Notes under the pieces: model-generated | Databases searched by the model: none | What the model was told of the DNA's origin: nothing | What the model saw: only the letters and a program-made list of their open reading frames with translations | Part shown: piece by piece, positions 60,616 through 64,000 of the stretch | Position numbering within the stretch: position 1 is the first letter of the stretch | Layout of the letters: the number at the start of each line of letters is the position of its first letter | Program-made: the position numbers and the translations under genes | Assembly (NCBI RefSeq): GCF_019977735.1 | Contig: NZ_AP025018.1 | Coordinates: 9,180,580 to 9,244,579, forward strand | Origin: Calothrix sp. PCC 7716 | GTDB lineage: Bacteria > Cyanobacteriota > Cyanobacteriia > Cyanobacteriales > Nostocaceae | DNA length: 64,000 nt | Direction of reading: 5' to 3'

Positions 60616-61413
60616 ATGCTGTTAAGAATTTTTATTTTTGGTCTAATTGGTGCTGCTAGTTCTATTGCTTTTTCTTATGGTGCATCTTCAGTTCCATGTC
60701 GGTCAGCTTACAGTGGCACCGATACTGTGTGTCAGACGCGCGAAGAGTCAAAGTCACTTGACAGTTGGAAATTTGGTTTTATTGCTGGCTCCTTAGTGGG
60801 GTTACTAAGGGGAAGAAACTCACGTCTTGTATCTTGCTTGCAGCCTAGTAACGTTTCGGTGGCTTCAGTTTTATGCTTAGGAATTTACATGCTAAACTCA
60901 CAAACTTTTGGTTTAGGAATCAAGAGCTATAACAATACTTCTGCTGTTAATTCTTCTTACTCGCAAAGAATGCAGGCTTTTTTGGCAACAATTCGTTGGG
61001 CTGAAACTGGTACTTCGGGTAATGATAGCTATCGTAAGTTAGTTTTTAATGGGACTTTTAATGATTTTTCCACTCATCCATTAATTAAACAGTGTGCGCC
61101 AATTAATGGAAAGCGCGTTTGTTCTACTGCTGCTGGTGCTTACCAGATGTTAGACAAATCTTGGTATGACCTCCAGCCAAAACTAAACTTGACTAATTTT
61201 TCTCCCGCTTCTCAAGACAAAATGGCAGTAGAGTATATTCGCCGTAATCAAGCTATAGCTGACGTTGAAACAGGTAATTTTGATGCTGCTCTTCAAAAAG
61301 TAGGAAGAGTTTGGGCGAGTATTCCTTATAACAATTACAATCAAAATGCGAAAACCTTAGCACAACTGAGAAGTTACTATCAGCGGCAATTATTGGTTTA
61401 TGGAGGTCGTTAA
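60616..61413 (+). CDS. GH104-type endolysin (lambda R-like lytic transglycosylase)
   Basis: 265 residues. Two membrane segments (about 3-21 and 75-93), then a GH104 domain: FLATIRWAETGT with the catalytic-type Glu, LVFNGTFNDFSTHP, STAAGAYQMLDKSW, and FDAALQKVGRVWASIP. These blocks follow the order of phage lambda R protein. Membrane anchoring distinguishes it from phage endolysins and fits a T4SS-associated wall-opening enzyme. Confidence 0.85.
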   Translation: MLLRIFIFGLIGAASSIAFSYGASSVPCRSAYSGTDTVCQTREESKSLDSWKFGFIAGSLVGLLRGRNSRLVSCLQPSNVSVASVLCLGIYMLNSQTFGLGIKSYNNTSAVNSSYSQRMQAFLATIRWAETGTSGNDSYRKLVFNGTFNDFSTHPLIKQCAPINGKRVCSTAAGAYQMLDKSWYDLQPKLNLTNFSPASQDKMAVEYIRRNQAIADVETGNFDAALQKVGRVWASIPYNNYNQNAKTLAQLRSYYQRQLLVYGGR

Positions 61414-61414
61414 T

Positions 61415-63436
61415 ATGCAAACAAACTACTCCAATGAAGATATTTATCAAGCAATTACATGTCTTAAAGGGGCGGGTTTATCAAATCAAGAGATTTTGAC
61501 AGAGGCTGAAAGTTTATTAGAATTTAACCAGCAGTTATATGTTTTAAATATTCTTCAAGAGTCAGACTTTGGTAGTAAAATTATTCGCCCTATCAAAACC
61601 TATGACCATAACTATCTGTTTGAGATGATTTACCAAGCAGTTGTTAGTGGTACTACTGAAAATCAGATAATTGAGATTTGTCAGTCAGAATTAAGTCTAG
61701 AAGATTTGGCTTTTTCTAAATTAGCTTTGGAATATATTTTAATTAATAGGTATATTAGCAAGCATGAGCGAGATGCTTTTATACTGGATTTGTATAAGCT
61801 TTATCAATCGCTTAAATCTTATAAAGAGTTAATGAAAGTGGCTGATTTAACTAAAAATCTTTATTTGAAGCAGTTAGTTTATAAAACGGTAGAGTTAGTT
61901 GCTAAGAAAACAGGCGAAGTCCCATCATTACCATTACAGGACGTAACTAAAAATTCTTTAATAGCATCAGATAATTCTAATGAGGATGTTAGTATAATTA
62001 AAACAGATTTTGAAAATAAGGTTGGAGATATTTTAGTTGAAACCTTAAACGACTTTGGTATTACCTGTAGCTATGTTAATACCAAGACTGGCCCAACCTT
62101 TAAGCGAGTCAAGATTAAGTTAGGAAAGGGGGTTAGTTTTAAAAAAGTTCAAGGCTTGGGTAATGACCTAGTACAGCAGTTAGGTGAAGAACTGGGTTTA
62201 GAAAATCCACCTATGATATCTGTTGTACCAGGGGCAGTTGTATTTGATATTCCCAGACTTGACAGGCAGGTAGCTTGTTTTTCTGACTATGTTGACCTGA
62301 CAAGTGAGATTGATATTAGCCGGATAGTCATTCCTGGTGGGGTGGATGTTGACGGTAAGTATATTGAAATTTCCCTATGCGACTCTAATGTTTACCACAC
62401 GTTAGGTGGTGGAATGACAGGTGGTGGTAAAAGTCAATACGAAAAGGCTATGGTTTTATACTTAGCGCTGCGCTATCCCCCAAGTTTAGTTAAACTTGCC
62501 CTCAGCGATGTAAAGTTAGTTTCGCTTACTTGCTTTAACGGACTTCCCCATTTGCTGGCGCCTGTTGCAGAAGATGCCTTCTTCACGCTGCAAATTTTCA
62601 ATTACCTGGTGGCAGAACAGGAACTCCGCTACCAAGAATTTAAGCGGGTAGGAGTTGAAAACATTAACGAATACAACCAAATGTTTTCTAGCTGCCCCAT
62701 ACCTCGAATCGTTTCTGTCACTGACGAATGTTTTGACTTGCTTTCGGATACCACTTATAAAGACCCTATGGAAATGGCTTTAATGAAACTGCTTGCAAAA
62801 GCGGGTGCAGCAGGAATAAATATTTTCCTGTTTACCCAACGCCCCGATAAGGATGTAATCAAACCCCTGATTCGGTCGAACTGTTCGGGTAAGATTGCTT
62901 TTATGGTGTCTCGTCCTGAAGATAGCGGCATTATTTTAGGTAATCCAGATGATGACCGTGCAGCTAGCTTATTGGGAGGTGGAGACATGCTTTACAAATC
63001 TCCTAAAGGCGTTATGCGTCTCCAAGGTTTATACTTAGGCGCCAAAGCTGACTTTCAAGTATTACTCGACACCTGCATGACTGCCCATACTGATATGCCT
63101 TGTTGGAATTCTGGGTTAGATGTTTCTAGCTTTAATATTCAAAATAGTAGTAATAGTGGCGCCAGTAATGAACAATTACGTAATCGGTTAAATAAAGCTA
63201 TCACTCAATCCTTAATGAATTCTCAAGAAGCAAAAGAGGACAGTATTTATCTTGATGATTTTACTAAATCCCAAATTATTTCTCTACATAGTAGGGACTA
63301 CGAACTGCATCAAATTATTCAAGAGGTATTTAAATTATCACGAGCGAATGGGAGACAATATAAACGAGTACGTGATATAGTATACGGTTTTATAGCCTCT
63401 TTAGATTCAGAATCCAATGATAATGATGAAACTTAG
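61415..63436 (+). CDS. FtsK/SpoIIIE-type DNA-pumping ATPase
   Basis: 673 residues from ATG 61415, chosen because GGAGG lies 8-12 bases upstream. A helical N-terminal region (about 1-200) precedes the ATPase: GGGMTGGGKS (Walker A, about 331-340), VSVTDECFDLL (Walker B, a DE pair followed by Cys), FLFTQRPDKDVI and RVSR-like finger (FMVSRPEDSG). FtsK/SpoIIIE proteins move double-stranded DNA. It differs from the VirD4-type protein at 1.3 kb, so the plasmid codes for two DNA-motor ATPases. No membrane helices are evident, unlike FtsK itself. Confidence 0.82.
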   Translation: MQTNYSNEDIYQAITCLKGAGLSNQEILTEAESLLEFNQQLYVLNILQESDFGSKIIRPIKTYDHNYLFEMIYQAVVSGTTENQIIEICQSELSLEDLAFSKLALEYILINRYISKHERDAFILDLYKLYQSLKSYKELMKVADLTKNLYLKQLVYKTVELVAKKTGEVPSLPLQDVTKNSLIASDNSNEDVSIIKTDFENKVGDILVETLNDFGITCSYVNTKTGPTFKRVKIKLGKGVSFKKVQGLGNDLVQQLGEELGLENPPMISVVPGAVVFDIPRLDRQVACFSDYVDLTSEIDISRIVIPGGVDVDGKYIEISLCDSNVYHTLGGGMTGGGKSQYEKAMVLYLALRYPPSLVKLALSDVKLVSLTCFNGLPHLLAPVAEDAFFTLQIFNYLVAEQELRYQEFKRVGVENINEYNQMFSSCPIPRIVSVTDECFDLLSDTTYKDPMEMALMKLLAKAGAAGINIFLFTQRPDKDVIKPLIRSNCSGKIAFMVSRPEDSGIILGNPDDDRAASLLGGGDMLYKSPKGVMRLQGLYLGAKADFQVLLDTCMTAHTDMPCWNSGLDVSSFNIQNSSNSGASNEQLRNRLNKAITQSLMNSQEAKEDSIYLDDFTKSQIISLHSRDYELHQIIQEVFKLSRANGRQYKRVRDIVYGFIASLDSESNDNDET

Positions 63437-63688
63437 TATTAAGTGATATTCCAATTGGTGGATTATTGTTTTAGACAATAAAGTAAGTTTCGATTCTTAC
63501 TATCACAATTGGAGATTAAGCAGTTTACCGATACTGAAAATTAACTAGTACAGAATAATTATCTAGTTCTGGAAGATTTAAGAGAGTAAGGTGTAGGTTA
63601 ATTGTTTCTCTCCAAATCCCAATTAAAAAGATGCCGGGGCAAGAGTAATTTTTGTTCTTGTAAACCTGTATTTAAAGAGGGATAGACT
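63437..63688. other. Short intergenic region with inverted repeat
   Basis: Imperfect inverted repeat around CCAATTG (63453 and 63507) may terminate the FtsK-type gene. GAGGG at 63677 serves the next start. Confidence 0.4.
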
Positions 63689-64000
63689 ATGTTCAGAAAA
63701 ATTTGTGGTCAAGCATTTGAAGCGATTAATATGTCAGTAGGAGTTATTTCTCTGTCCGCGATTGGCTTGGGTGCGGTAGCAATTTTCGGTGGTTCTGGTT
63801 TTCTTTGTCTTGCTAAAGTCGGAGTCAAAATTGTTCCAGAAGAAAATGCTGTACAAGCAATTAATCTTGGCATGAGAACTACTGTTGGCGGCGCCGTTGG
63901 CTTTGCTGCTGCGGTAATAGCTGCTGCTGGTGCTGCAAATGCGGTTGACAAGGTGCAGTTGGAGGAATCTTTAAATTCTGATACTAATTCTGTGGTATTC
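63689..64000 (+). CDS. Membrane protein, 3' partial
   Basis: Open frame from ATG 63689 (MFRKICGQAFEAINMSVGV) to the window end, 104 codons. Gly/Ala-rich hydrophobic helices (GLGAVAIFGGSGFLCL and TTVGGAVGFAAAVIAAAGAA) recall the small membrane protein at 56776 and could be VirB2-like or channel-forming. GAGGG stands at good spacing. It continues beyond the window. Confidence 0.6.
   Translation, partial: MFRKICGQAFEAINMSVGVISLSAIGLGAVAIFGGSGFLCLAKVGVKIVPEENAVQAINLGMRTTVGGAVGFAAAVIAAAGAANAVDKVQLEESLNSDTNSVVF

Overview
The window looks like part of a large conjugative or mobilizable plasmid of a filamentous, probably heterocyst-forming cyanobacterium. The evidence is the low-GC coding style, a Ycf46-like AAA protein, DUF6876-like and other small cyanobacterial plasmid families, a MobV relaxase, ParM and ParA-like partition genes, transfer genes at both ends, and no rRNA, tRNA or housekeeping genes. 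The palindrome GGCGCC occurs about 68 times by eye, where about three are expected at this base composition. The usual cyanobacterial palindrome GCGATCGC was seen once, near 50,904.

Layout. 1-6.6 kb: end of a transfer operon (lytic transglycosylase, a membrane protein, VirD4/TraG coupling ATPase) and a Ycf46-like AAA ATPase. 7-12 kb: cargo and debris (a HEPN-like protein, a Dam methylase remnant, an amidase with a TetR regulator). 12-17 kb: two minus-strand genes, one of them an SF2 helicase, preceded by related leaders that each end in an intrinsic terminator. A 26-bp palindrome recurs between these genes. 17-23 kb: MobV relaxase, a candidate oriT, ParM, a ParA-like ATPase and partners. 23.5-27.3 kb: a 1256-residue protein carrying the motif set of single-chain, two-barrel RNA polymerases (YonO/QDE-1 type). 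27-33 kb: small minus-strand genes, a GIY-YIG nuclease, a frameshifted GIY-YIG gene, a Uma2 nuclease, and a repeat-rich 1.1-kb intergenic region.

34.0-39.8 kb: a Tn554-like transposon with three tyrosine recombinases and a TnpC-like protein. It has 12-bp inverted ends and splits a 246-codon gene whose frame is exactly restored when the element is removed in silico. 41.5-45.0 kb: an IetAS-type AAA ATPase plus subtilase pair, abutting an MT-A70 methylase fragment. 47-50.6 kb: small regulatory and hypothetical genes and an FMN-binding split-barrel protein. 51.2-54.5 kb: a small membrane-type effector and an NB-ARC/TPR STAND protein that share one short motif, at the C-terminus of the first and the N-terminus of the second. 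This is the arrangement of amyloid-signalling immune pairs. 55.5-64 kb: a long plus-strand transfer operon of small membrane proteins, three cell-wall enzymes (YkuD-like, M23, GH104) and an FtsK/SpoIIIE-type ATPase.

How it fits together. The two ends probably belong to one transfer apparatus: cell-wall lysis, membrane assembly, coupling and pumping ATPases. The middle supplies mobilization and segregation. The RNA-polymerase-like protein sits in this backbone, shares its GGCGCC density, and is the most surprising backbone gene. Stretches almost free of GGCGCC (6-8.8, 27-30.7, 34-39.6, 41-45 and 49.2-55.7 kb) coincide with defence-like and mobile cargo, as expected if these arrived more recently.
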